Program-made: the position numbers and the translations under genes
Assembly: GCA_003222755.1 (NCBI GenBank)
Contig: QHXA01000002.1
Span: 2,574-15,773 of the forward strand
Length of the DNA: 13,200 nucleotides
Origin: Acidobacteriota bacterium
Lineage (GTDB): Bacteria > Acidobacteriota > Terriglobia > 20CM-2-55-15
Direction: 5' to 3'
In this document: piece by piece, positions 6,254-12,871 of the stretch
Numbering within the stretch: the stretch's first letter is position 1
Layout of the letters: each line of letters begins with the position of its first letter
The notes under the pieces: model-generated
Told to the model about the DNA's origin: nothing
The model's input: the letters and a program-made list of their open reading frames with translations, nothing else
Database searches by the model: none

Positions 6254-7205
6254 ATTTGCGGATGAGCAAATCCACTGCACACCGCATCGCGGTCCTCATC
6301 CCAGACGGATCCGCTTCGCCTTTTCCCGCAATAGAAAAAGCCGTCCCGTGATCCGGCGATGTCCGCACGTATGGCAGGCCAAGGGTAACGTTTGTGGCTT
6401 CGCCGTGGGCAATCAGCTTAATGGGAATCAGGCCTTGATCGTGATATGGTGCGATCACGACGTCGAATTCGCCGGAGTGCGCGCGGTAATACAGGCTGTC
6501 AGCCGAGTGGGGACCGGAAACGAGGATGCCGTCGGCGGCACATTCGCGAACCGCGGGCGCGAGAACCTCGATGTCTTCCCGCCCGAACATTCCACCTTCA
6601 CCCGCGTGCGGGTTTATCGCTGCTACTGCAATCCGTTGCCTGCCGAGTTGCGCGTTGGTGAAGCGAATCAGCCGAATATAGGCGTCCTTCGACACTTGCG
6701 CGATCGCGTCACGCAAAGAGACGTGGACTGTTGCAAGGACCACTTTGAAAGTGGGTGCGAAGAACGCCATCGCATACTGCTGGACGCCGGCCTGCTCTGC
6801 CAGGAAATCCGTCTGCCCACGAAAATTTCCGCCAATGGCTTCTTTGTTCACGGGCGCGGTGACAATCGCGTCAATATTGCCCGCCAGCGCTTCTAAGCTT
6901 GCCGCTTGCAGATATGCGATGGCCTGGCGGCCGGCTTTGGTGCTCCGTTGTCCCCATTCAATGCCTGAGGTATCCCCTGCCATATCGCGGACGAAGAGAA
7001 CAGGGTCATCCGTGAGCTCCGATGTATGTTCAATCCAACGACATTCGACGTCCGGGTTGAACCGCGCGACATGGCGTTCGAAAATTGTGCGGTCGGTAAA
7101 GAGCAACCATCGACCGAGCGGCAGAACTGAAGCAATCGATTTGAGCACGACTTCAAGACCGATGCCGGCAGGGTCACCTGCGGTGATCCCGATGGTTGTG
7201 CGCAT
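6249..7205 (-). CDS. pdxA: 4-hydroxythreonine-4-phosphate dehydrogenase
   Basis: NAD-dependent enzyme of DXP-dependent pyridoxal phosphate synthesis: oxidises 4-phosphohydroxy-L-threonine, with decarboxylation, to the aminoacetone phosphate that PdxJ condenses with DXP. The 318-residue product has the N-terminal GITAGDPAGIG, TAPVNKEAI, the metal ligands His161 (TVHVSLRDA), His200 (NPHAGEGGMFG) and His255 (PYHDQGLIPIK), and GLPYVRTSPDHGTAFSIAGKG near the end. One oddity is RGQTDFLAEQAG at about 129-140, where the family normally has GHT; Gln131 replaces a substrate-contacting His. The ATG at 7205 lies 11 bases after the hfq-like stop, with AGG about ten bases upstream, so the two are probably co-transcribed. 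The last Leu codon and TAG stop are part of a repeat shared with convergent fur. Confidence 0.95.
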   Translation of the reverse strand: MRTTIGITAGDPAGIGLEVVLKSIASVLPLGRWLLFTDRTIFERHVARFNPDVECRWIEHTSELTDDPVLFVRDMAGDTSGIEWGQRSTKAGRQAIAYLQAASLEALAGNIDAIVTAPVNKEAIGGNFRGQTDFLAEQAGVQQYAMAFFAPTFKVVLATVHVSLRDAIAQVSKDAYIRLIRFTNAQLGRQRIAVAAINPHAGEGGMFGREDIEVLAPAVRECAADGILVSGPHSADSLYYRAHSGEFDVVIAPYHDQGLIPIKLIAHGEATNVTLGLPYVRTSPDHGTAFSIAGKGEADPSGMRTAMRCAVDLLIRKL

Positions 7206-7216
7206 GCAGGACCTGA

Positions 7217-7528
7217 TTAATCGAGATTCTTGTCTTCGTTTTCCTTATACATGTACTTGATGTAATGCTTCAGGAGCAGAACAGGCGGTTCCGGTGAACG
7301 GTTCATTTTGATCGAATTTTTATCGTACCATTCGATCGAACCTTTGATCATCTCGCCATCTTGCAGAACGACAACCATAGGCGTCTTGTTCTGTATTTGC
7401 TTTACGTAATAAAAATTCTCTGCATTAGTTTGGTCGTTCGGGACGGGCCGCTTAGCGCGCGGCTGCCTTACAGTCAGTTGCTCTTTAATCTCGGCAAGGC
7501 TTGGCCGAATCAGTTTCCGGTTTGACAT
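7217..7528 (-). CDS. hfq: Hfq-like Sm-fold RNA-binding protein with N-terminal extension
   Basis: Probable member of the Hfq family of ring-forming RNA chaperones that pair small RNAs with messages. The 103-residue product has a basic, Pro-rich N-terminal part (about 1-36, containing RQPRAKRPVP), then a helix-like NAENFYYVKQIQ, an Sm1-like region TPMVVVLQDGEMIKGSIEWYD (about 49-69), and an Sm2-like strand VLLLKHYIKYMYK (about 83-95). Lys87-His88 align with the YKHAIS signature of Hfq. The match to E. coli Hfq is distant: the usual QDPFLN is missing and the familiar flexible C-terminal tail is replaced by an N-terminal extension. The ATG at 7528 is preceded by GAGGAA at good distance, and a putative promoter lies about 75 bases further up, so the gene may be transcribed apart from holB. 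It is followed by pdxA. Confidence 0.75.
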   Translation of the reverse strand: MSNRKLIRPSLAEIKEQLTVRQPRAKRPVPNDQTNAENFYYVKQIQNKTPMVVVLQDGEMIKGSIEWYDKNSIKMNRSPEPPVLLLKHYIKYMYKENEDKNLD

Positions 7529-7602
7529 AATTCCTCACTAAAACGTGTCGCAAATGAACTGGCGTTCGGAGGTTTGCGAAGATTTGCAATTAAGTAGGAT
7601 GG

Positions 7603-7631
7603 ATTTTAGCGGACACGCATGAAAAGCACAA
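7603..7631 (-). promoter_or_regulatory. Possible promoter of hfq-pdxA
   Basis: On the minus strand TTGTGC (7631-7626) and TAAAAT (7608-7603; 5 of 6 to the -10 consensus) are exactly 17 bases apart. The predicted start near 7596 leaves a leader of nearly 70 bases before the hfq-like ATG. That leader includes CGCAAA/TTTGCG inverted words (7549-7554 and 7573-7578) of unknown meaning. The site lies just below the repeat at the end of holB. Confidence 0.4.
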
Positions 7632-7637
7632 GGGCCA

Positions 7638-7685
7638 CTGTGGCGCGGGTAGCGCGGTAGCGCGGGTATCGGACCGCCGCTACAG
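7638..7685. repeat. GC-rich palindrome at the end of holB (repeat family copy 2) with internal tandem units
   Basis: The outer ends CTGTGGCG (7638-7645) and CGCTACAG (7678-7685) pair at 7 of 8 positions. The centre holds three tandem units, GCGCGGGTA (7643-7651), GCGCGGTA (7652-7659) and GCGCGGGTA (7660-7668). The minus-strand end CTGTAGCGGCGGTCC matches the copies near 6250 and 13070. The holB stop TAG (7682-7680) is inside this end. Confidence 0.65.
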
Positions 7686-8666
7686 GAGCCATGCCGCGGT
7701 TGTCTCATTGCCTGTGATCGCAAGAACATCCATAAGCATCTGCCGGTTTACGTTGCTCTTCAGACTCGATTCAATGAACCGTATAAACTCTCCCATCCGC
7801 AGGAGCCGGTCGACGGATGATCGGTCTGCCAATTTTTGCAGCCGCTCCCGGATATCGATATTCACAATCTTCTGGGGCGCTCCCTCTTTTGCATAGAGAA
7901 CATCGGCCATCAGAACCGTCAGCATCGCCATCCGGCTCTCGAAATCCTGCTTCGAGCGGCCGAATTCCGCGCTGACACCTAGCAAATCTTGAAACTGTTC
8001 TTCTCTCGCAGTGATGACCGTATCTAGAAAATCCATCACAATTTCTCGATCGCTCTTCAGCCGCGCCATATCCAAGTCTCGTGCGCGTCCGATGCTTCCT
8101 TGAGACCACCGGATGGTGAGCTCATCGCTAATGCCATGCCGGCGAATCTCGTCCAACGTGAGCGGAGTGAAGTTGTACACCTGGCAACGTGAACGTACGG
8201 TCAGAAGCAACTCGTGCACGTTGACGGTGATGAGAATGAAGAACGTGTTCTCCGGCGGCTCTTCCAAGCCCTTCAACAGAGCATTTGCTGCCTCTGGATT
8301 GAGTAGGTCCGCTGGATCAATGATGAATACCTTGTTCCGGCCTTCGAGCGGCTGCAGGTCGAGCAGCCGGAGCAGCTGCCGCACTTGGGCGATCTTGATC
8401 TGTGTTGCATCCTCTTCCACCGAGATCGTCGTGACATCGCAGTGCATGCCAGATCCGATTTTGCGGCAGCTCGAGCAGGCATCACAGAAATCTGCAGCCT
8501 GAGCGTTCTCGCAATTGAGCGCCTTGGCAATCATAAGGGCGCACGTGCGCTTGCCCACGCCTTCGGGGCCGGAAAAGATGAGACCCTGAGGGAAGCGGCC
8601 TTCAACGAGCTTCGTGCGCAGCCTCCCAATGATCTTGCGATTGCCGATAAACGAATCGAACTGCAT
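7680..8666 (-). CDS. holB: DNA polymerase III delta' subunit
   Basis: Non-motor AAA+ subunit of the clamp loader that places the beta sliding clamp on primed DNA. The 328-residue product has the P-loop-like GPEGVGKRT (about 33-41), a zinc module with four Cys (Cys52, then CDAC and SSC at about 61-67), the modified Walker B KVFIIDPADLL, NALLKGLEEPPENTFFILIT, and the SRC motif in TVRSRCQVYNF that supplies the arginine finger. The C-terminal helical region is weakly conserved, as is usual. The ATG at 8666 shares one base with the tmk stop (TGATG); a TTG one codon earlier is less likely. The gene ends AWLL-stop with the final Leu and TAG inside a repeat, and 151 bases separate it from the hfq-like gene. 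Confidence 0.92.
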   Translation of the reverse strand: MQFDSFIGNRKIIGRLRTKLVEGRFPQGLIFSGPEGVGKRTCALMIAKALNCENAQAADFCDACSSCRKIGSGMHCDVTTISVEEDATQIKIAQVRQLLRLLDLQPLEGRNKVFIIDPADLLNPEAANALLKGLEEPPENTFFILITVNVHELLLTVRSRCQVYNFTPLTLDEIRRHGISDELTIRWSQGSIGRARDLDMARLKSDREIVMDFLDTVITAREEQFQDLLGVSAEFGRSKQDFESRMAMLTVLMADVLYAKEGAPQKIVNIDIRERLQKLADRSSVDRLLRMGEFIRFIESSLKSNVNRQMLMDVLAITGNETTAAWLL

Positions 8667-9295
8667 CAATCGAATCCCAGCAGCGTCAGGATGTGGCGGT
8701 GGACGGCTTCGATCGGGCGATTGGCATAAATCAGCTGGATGCGCTCATCTTCCGAGGCCAGTTCAAGGTAGCCGTCGCGCACGTTGTTGTAAAACTCCAA
8801 ATCTTCTGCCTCGAAACGTCCTTCATTTTCCGTTCGCGCATGGTTGCGCGCCCGCGCGCGTGCCAGCCCGACCTCCGGCTCAATATCCAGGAGAAATGTC
8901 ACGTCCGGTCGAAATGGATCGCAGACGAGACTTGTCAGTTTTTTGATGAAGTCCAACGGAATACCGCGGCCATAACCCTGATACGCCATGGACGCATGGT
9001 AATAACGGTCGCATATGACCATTTCGCCGCGGTCGAGCGCGGGTTTGATCTTTTCCGCAATGTTCTGGCTTCGTGATGCGTAGAACAGCAACAGCTCGGA
9101 CGCGGCGGTGACGTGAATCGTTTCGGAATTGAGCAGAATCTTGCGAATTCCTTCGCCCACTGCGGTTCCACCCGGCTCTCGGGTGATCGTATGTGGAATG
9201 GAATGTTTGTTGAGATATTCGGATAAGAGTGCGATCTGAGTGCTCTTACCGCAGCCTTCGATACCTTCAAAGCTTATGAACTTCCCCCGTGGCAT
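8666..9295 (-). CDS. tmk: Thymidylate kinase
   Basis: Phosphorylates dTMP to dTDP with ATP in the cytoplasm, supplying DNA synthesis. The 209-residue product shows FEGIEGCGKSTQ (P-loop at 11-19), TREPGGTAVGEGIR (about 38-51), the DRY motif in CDRYYHASMAYQGYGRG (about 95-111) and LLDIEPEVGLARARAR leading into the lid, whose arginines with the Arg-free P-loop resemble the E. coli (type II) arrangement. The ATG at 9295 overlaps the thiI end by 29 bases and has no clear Shine-Dalgarno, so translation is probably coupled to thiI. The stop overlaps the holB ATG by one base. The tmk-holB pair is a common bacterial arrangement. Confidence 0.95.
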   Translation of the reverse strand: MPRGKFISFEGIEGCGKSTQIALLSEYLNKHSIPHTITREPGGTAVGEGIRKILLNSETIHVTAASELLLFYASRSQNIAEKIKPALDRGEMVICDRYYHASMAYQGYGRGIPLDFIKKLTSLVCDPFRPDVTFLLDIEPEVGLARARARNHARTENEGRFEAEDLEFYNNVRDGYLELASEDERIQLIYANRPIEAVHRHILTLLGFD

Positions 9296-10457
9296 AAGAC
9301 GGGGATTCTAACAAAACCTCAGCCGTTTCCAACGCTGCCTTCATCGTTTCTGCAACATCTAAGCGAGCTTCGGCCTTTTCAATTTCCAGAAGATTCGCTT
9401 TTGTCTCGGGATGCTTCGGTACGAATAGTGAGCAGCAGTCCTGGTCGGGAAGTATCGAAATGTCGTACGTGCCGATTCGGCGAGCGAGATCCACAATCTC
9501 GATCTTGTCGTCACCAATCAGAGGTCTCAGAATCGGCATCGAAACGGCGCGTGAGATGACATCAATGTTTTCGATGGTTTGAGAAGCGACCTGGCCAACG
9601 CTATCGCCTGTAACCAGCACGCGTGCCTTCTCCCGCCATGCGATCTGCTCGGCGAGCCGCATCATGTATCGGCGATAAAGAATGACGCGTGTCTCCAGAG
9701 GCGTATCCACCATGATGTGCCGCTGGACGTCGGCGAAGCGAACCAGATAGACCTTGGAGCGGAGGGAGTACGCCGAAAGTAGCTGTGCGATCTGCTTGGC
9801 TTTCTCCTGCGATTCTTTGTTTGTGTAGGGAAAGCTGTGGAAGTGCACAAAAACCGGCGTACAACCTCGTTTAATCATCTTCCAGGCCGCCACAGGCGAA
9901 TCGATGCCTCCCGAGAGCAGTACGACCACCTTTCCGCTCGTCCCAACCGGTAACCCGCCCGGCCCCGGCAGGCGTTCCACATAAATCAACGCGTATTTTT
10001 CGACAATCTCAATCCAGCACGTCAGTTCGGCATTTTCCAGATCCACACGCGCCTGCGAGCGCTCCTTTACATACGCGCCGACCCGCTGGTTGATTTCCAC
10101 AGATGTCAGTGGAAAACTTTTTTCGCCCCTACGTGTATCAATTCTGAAGGACTTGAAAGCACGGCCCTCCACAAGGGACCACGCGTTTACCTCCAGGTTT
10201 TCCACAGCCTGTGGAGAAGCCCACGCCTCGGCAAAATAGGCGATGCCAAAGACGCGGCCCAGCCGATTCTTAATCTCCGAAGTATCTGCATCCGCTTTCA
10301 ATGGGAGCAGTACCCGGCCGGAAATGCGCCTCGCGCGCTCCGCGCCCAAATCGCGCACGGTGGTGTCGATGTTCGCGCACAGTGCATTTTCGAAGTAGTC
10401 GCGATTACCCTTCTTTAAGCCGAGTTCGTTGTAATGAATAACAAAGAAATGATCCAC
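9267..10457 (-). CDS. thiI: tRNA 4-thiouridine synthase ThiI (no rhodanese domain)
   Basis: ATP-dependent enzyme that activates uridine 8 of tRNA for sulfur insertion (4-thiouridine), and in some bacteria contributes sulfur to the thiamin thiazole. The 396-residue product begins MDHFFVIHYNELGLKKGNR, a ThiI ferredoxin-like start, then a THUMP domain (about 60-165), the PP-loop LSGGIDSPVAAW (about 181-192), LVTGDSVGQVASQTIEN and PDQDCCSLFVPKHPETK. It stops about 85 residues short of E. coli ThiI and lacks the C-terminal rhodanese domain, as in many Gram-positive and other bacteria, so sulfur probably comes directly from a cysteine desulfurase. The start is GTG at 10457 with no visible Shine-Dalgarno; no better start exists. 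A long palindrome begins 14 bases upstream and may have displaced the original leader. Confidence 0.93.
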   Translation of the reverse strand: MDHFFVIHYNELGLKKGNRDYFENALCANIDTTVRDLGAERARRISGRVLLPLKADADTSEIKNRLGRVFGIAYFAEAWASPQAVENLEVNAWSLVEGRAFKSFRIDTRRGEKSFPLTSVEINQRVGAYVKERSQARVDLENAELTCWIEIVEKYALIYVERLPGPGGLPVGTSGKVVVLLSGGIDSPVAAWKMIKRGCTPVFVHFHSFPYTNKESQEKAKQIAQLLSAYSLRSKVYLVRFADVQRHIMVDTPLETRVILYRRYMMRLAEQIAWREKARVLVTGDSVGQVASQTIENIDVISRAVSMPILRPLIGDDKIEIVDLARRIGTYDISILPDQDCCSLFVPKHPETKANLLEIEKAEARLDVAETMKAALETAEVLLESPSYATGEVHKL

Positions 10458-10471
10458 CTGAGGATTATGGG

Positions 10472-10576
10472 CTAATTCGGGGTCAGACGTCTAAATCACC
10501 TAAATTCGCATGGTCAAGCCTCCATTGGCGAATTCCACCACGCGAATTTAGGTGATTTAGTCTGACCCCGAATTAG
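10472..10576. repeat. Long imperfect palindrome in the thiI/ku spacer, REP-like
   Basis: CTAATTCGGGGTCAGA (10472-10487) is the exact reverse complement of 10561-10576, and CTAAATCACCTAAATTCGC (10491-10509) is the exact reverse complement of 10542-10560. The two stems, 35 bp in all, are separated by a three-base bulge (10488-10490). The 32-base centre contains short self-complementary words (ATGG/CCAT and TGG/CCA), so it can branch. The GGGGTCAGAC motif at both ends recalls palindromic repeats associated with REP-associated tyrosine transposases, from memory and unchecked. No transposase lies in the window, so this would be a non-autonomous element. Confidence 0.85.
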
Positions 10577-10595
10577 GCTTCCGCTCGTAACTCCA

Positions 10596-10604
10596 TGGTA
10601 CACT
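10596..10604 (+). promoter_or_regulatory. Possible extended -10 element of the ku operon
   Basis: TGGTACACT fits an extended -10 (TGn plus a 4 of 6 match). It lies just beyond the right end of the palindrome and about 35 bases before the ku ATG. The -35 position falls at the palindrome edge and matches poorly. Inference only. Confidence 0.25.
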
Positions 10605-10639
10605 TCAGATTTTAGTCGACCCGAGAGGAGAGGACGTCA

Positions 10640-11506
10640 ATGAGAGCCATCTGGAAAGGCAACATCAGCTTTGCGCTCGTTTCCATTCCGATTTCTCTGT
10701 TTAGCGCGACGCGCAGGAACGAGCTTTCCTTCCACTACCTGCATAAGACGGATATGAGCGCGGTGTCATACAAACGATTCTGTGATGCCGAAGGCACCGA
10801 GGTTCCTTGGGAGGAGATCACCCGAGGCTACGAGTATGAAAAAGATCGATACGTTGAGATCACAGACGAAGATTTGGACAAGGCGGACTTTGAACATACC
10901 AAGACGATCCAAATCCAAGAGTTCGTCCATGAAGATGAAATCGATCCAGTCTACTTCGATAAGCCATATTATCTGGAGCCGCAGAAGGGCGGCGAGCGCG
11001 CCTACGCTCTGATGCGCGACGCGTTGGCTCAATCGAAGAAGGTCGGCATTGCAAAGCTCGTGCTGAAGTCGCGCGAACATCTGGCTGCAGTGAAGAGCGT
11101 CGGCAGCCTGCTGACGGTCCAAACGATGCGCTTCGCCCATGAGATCGTCGATTCCAGCTCATTGAATCTGCCGGCCAAAGCCGACATTTCCAAAAAAGAA
11201 ATGGACTTGGCAAACACTCTGATCGACTCGATGTCCGACAAATTCGATCCGACAAAATATAAGGACGATTACTACGAGAAGGTACTCGACGTCATCCGCA
11301 TGAAGGTTGCCGGTGTAGCACCGCAAGCGCCCGCGCCAAAGGTTCCAGGCCCGGCGACCGTTGTCGATCTGATGGAAATTCTCAAACAGAGCCTCAATGA
11401 AACGAAGAAGGCCAAGGCTGCGCGCACGCCAGCCGTCGAAGAGCAAACGGTCGTGGCCGGCGATGGGCGATCCGCAAAGCCGGGCCGAACACGAAAAGCT
11501 CGATGA
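10640..11506 (+). CDS. ku: Non-homologous end joining protein Ku
   Basis: Bacterial Ku forms a homodimeric ring on DNA double-strand ends and recruits ligase LigD. The 288-residue product opens MRAIWKGNISFALVSIPISL, the hallmark Ku N-terminus, followed by the core beta-barrel region with SFHYLHKTD, YKRFCDAEG, GYEYEKDRYVEITDEDL, YYLEPQKGGERAYALMRDAL and REHLAAVKSVGSLLTVQTMRFAHEI. The C-terminus (about 225-288) is a basic, Pro/Ala/Lys-rich tail ending GRTRKAR, as in many bacterial Ku proteins, where it aids DNA sliding and ligase contact. AGGAGAGGA stands before the ATG. No ligD is in the window, so the partner must be elsewhere. The ATGA overlap with the next gene implies co-translation with yggS. 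Confidence 0.96.
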   Translation: MRAIWKGNISFALVSIPISLFSATRRNELSFHYLHKTDMSAVSYKRFCDAEGTEVPWEEITRGYEYEKDRYVEITDEDLDKADFEHTKTIQIQEFVHEDEIDPVYFDKPYYLEPQKGGERAYALMRDALAQSKKVGIAKLVLKSREHLAAVKSVGSLLTVQTMRFAHEIVDSSSLNLPAKADISKKEMDLANTLIDSMSDKFDPTKYKDDYYEKVLDVIRMKVAGVAPQAPAPKVPGPATVVDLMEILKQSLNETKKAKAARTPAVEEQTVVAGDGRSAKPGRTRKAR

Positions 11507-12162
11507 GCGATGTTCAAGAGAATTGCCTCCGAATCCGCGCCAGAATCCAGGAAGCGGCCGCGCGAAGCGGCCGCGATCCCGCATCCATCAAACTGATCGC
11601 CGTTACAAAGACTGTCCGGCCGGAAACAATCCGTCAAGCGGCGGAATGTGGAATTCGTGATGTTGGTGAGAATCGTCTTCAAGAAGCGTTACCGAAGATC
11701 GAAATGCTGGCGGAGCTTGGGTTGAGCTGGCATTTCATCGGACATCTTCAAACGAATAAAGCGAAAAAGGCCGTTGAACATTTCGCTTGGATCCAAAGCC
11801 TTGACCGCCCGGAACTCGCAGAGAAGTTAAACCAGGCCGCTTCGAAAAAATTCCCCGTGCTCATTGAAGTCAAGCTGCATGAGGAGCCGAACAAATCCGG
11901 AGTTGATCAAATCGAACTCTCGAGCTTTGTCGAACAATTCCCCAATTACAACAATCTGCAGTTGCGAGGTCTGATGGCCATTCCGCCTTTCTTTGACAAT
12001 ACCGAAGATGTGCGGCCTTACTTCCGTAAGTTGCATGATCTCGCCGGAGAATTGGCCCTGCCGGAATTGTCCATGGGTATGAGCCACGACTTTGAAGTGG
12101 CGATCGAAGAAGGAGCAACGATGGTCCGCATTGGCTCGGCGCTTTTCGGAGAGCGGCCATAA
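11503..12162 (+). CDS. yggS: PLP-binding homeostasis protein, YggS/PROSC family
   Basis: Cytoplasmic PLP-binding protein with an alanine-racemase-like barrel that keeps free pyridoxal phosphate and amino acid pools in balance; no enzymatic activity is firmly known. The 219-residue product has LIAVTKTV with the PLP-linking Lys36, DVGENRLQEALPKIE, WHFIGHLQTNKAKK, LRGLMAIPPFF and the C-terminal MGMSHDFEVAIEEGATMVRIGSALFGERP that binds the phosphate. Length and motifs are standard. It overlaps the ku stop (ATGA) and is followed two bases later by the DUF167 gene, an order (yggS then yggT/yggU region) common in bacteria. A doubled GC palindrome lies in its early codons (11554-11574). Confidence 0.95.
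   Translation: MSDVQENCLRIRARIQEAAARSGRDPASIKLIAVTKTVRPETIRQAAECGIRDVGENRLQEALPKIEMLAELGLSWHFIGHLQTNKAKKAVEHFAWIQSLDRPELAEKLNQAASKKFPVLIEVKLHEEPNKSGVDQIELSSFVEQFPNYNNLQLRGLMAIPPFFDNTEDVRPYFRKLHDLAGELALPELSMGMSHDFEVAIEEGATMVRIGSALFGERP
11554..11574. repeat. Doubled GCGGCCGC palindrome in the yggS coding start
   Basis: GCGGCCGC occurs at 11554-11561 and 11567-11574, as part of a 12-base near-tandem word GAAGCGGCCGCG repeated with a 13-base period. The copies can pair as an 8-bp stem with a five-base GCGAA loop. The 13-base period is out of frame, so the two copies encode different residues (EAAARSGRD). Confidence 0.55.
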
Positions 12163-12164
12163 CA

Positions 12165-12437
12165 GTGCGGGTCCAGCTCAAGCTCCGGGTCATTCCCAAT
12201 GCAAAGAAAGATGAGTTTATAGGACAGCGCGAAGGCGAGTGGATCTTACGCCTGAATGCACCGGCCATTGAAGGCAAGGCGAATAAGGCGGCGCTGGAGT
12301 TCGTGTCGGAATTCTTCGGTGTGCCGCGATCTGCGGTTTTCCTCGTCCGCGGAGAAAGGAGTAGACACAAAATTTTTCAGATTGTAGGCCTGGAAAGTAG
12401 TGTCCTCGAAAGGAAACTCGCCGAAATAGACCGCTAA
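12165..12437 (+). CDS. DUF167/YggU family protein
   Basis: Small conserved protein of unknown function, 90 residues, matching the YggU fold family. Visible hallmarks are LKLRVIPNAKKDEFIG at the start, then WILRLNAPAIEGKANKAALEFVSEFFGVPRSAVFLVRGERSRHKIFQIVG, including the conserved APxEGKANxxL and GxxSRxK patterns. The start is taken as GTG 12165, two bases after the yggS stop; a GGAGAG lies about 11 bases upstream, inside yggS. No other start in this frame gives the complete first strand. The stop overlaps the next ATG by one base (TAATG). Being directly behind yggS supports the family call. Confidence 0.9.
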   Translation: MRVQLKLRVIPNAKKDEFIGQREGEWILRLNAPAIEGKANKAALEFVSEFFGVPRSAVFLVRGERSRHKIFQIVGLESSVLERKLAEIDR

Positions 12438-12871
12438 TGGATCAGTTAAACGAGCAAGTTGGATCCGCACCGGAATCCGCTTCATTCGAATCAAAACCGA
12501 TGAACATAGCCGCCACGCTTGCCATTTGTTCGGGTGGGTGGCTGGTCCCGGGACTCGCTCATGTGCTCATTGGCCGGTGGGTTCGCGGTCTCATCTTTGC
12601 GACTTGCGTTCTCGTCATGTTCGCTCTTGGCCTGGCCATGCATGGAAAGCTCTACGACCTGCAATTCGATGAGCCGCTGCACATCTTCGCATTTATCGCG
12701 AATATCGGCGCAGGTATCGCGTATTGGATGGCGGAACGCTTCGGCCTGGGTCTTGGCACGATGACCTGGCCCAGCTACGATTACGGCACCACGTATCTTT
12801 GGGTGTCCGGGCTTCTGAACTATCTCATCGTTCTGGACGCGTTCGATATCGCACAAGGGAGGAAGCCGTGA
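12437..12871 (+). CDS. Membrane protein of unknown function
   Basis: A 144-residue protein with a polar N-terminus (1-23) and about four hydrophobic segments, near 26-46, 50-69, 82-98 and 118-136. The segment GGWLVPGLAHVLIGRWVRGLIF resembles the G-x-G-H-x-x-x-G-R-x-x-x-G motif of small TM2-like or DUF6677-type membrane proteins; that family name is from memory. Conserved-looking WPSYDYGTTYLWVSGLLNYLIVLDAFDIAQG near the end has two short aromatic motifs. It is co-translated with the DUF167 gene (TAATG) and with the following small gene (GTGA). The function is not known; the tight coupling suggests the two membrane proteins work together. Confidence 0.8.
   Translation: MDQLNEQVGSAPESASFESKPMNIAATLAICSGGWLVPGLAHVLIGRWVRGLIFATCVLVMFALGLAMHGKLYDLQFDEPLHIFAFIANIGAGIAYWMAERFGLGLGTMTWPSYDYGTTYLWVSGLLNYLIVLDAFDIAQGRKP

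Noticed and set aside
6138..6896. 252-codon plus-strand open frame running from fur into pdxA
   Set aside because: It overlaps the end of fur in another frame and is antisense to the well-supported pdxA; its composition (many Arg, Cys, His) is typical of a shadow frame.
8848..8872. Alternating GC run in tmk (GCGCGCCCGCGCGCGTGCC), possible Z-DNA or repeat
   Set aside because: It simply encodes the Ala-Arg repeats of the TMPK lid region (LARARARN), where Arg residues are functional.
10094..10215. Cluster of TTTCCACA-like words and a TCCACAG-C-CTGTGGA dyad resembling DnaA boxes
   Set aside because: All lie in thiI coding sequence in ordinary codons (for example Val-Glu-Asn). There is no AT-rich region or dnaA/dnaN neighbourhood, so an origin is unlikely.
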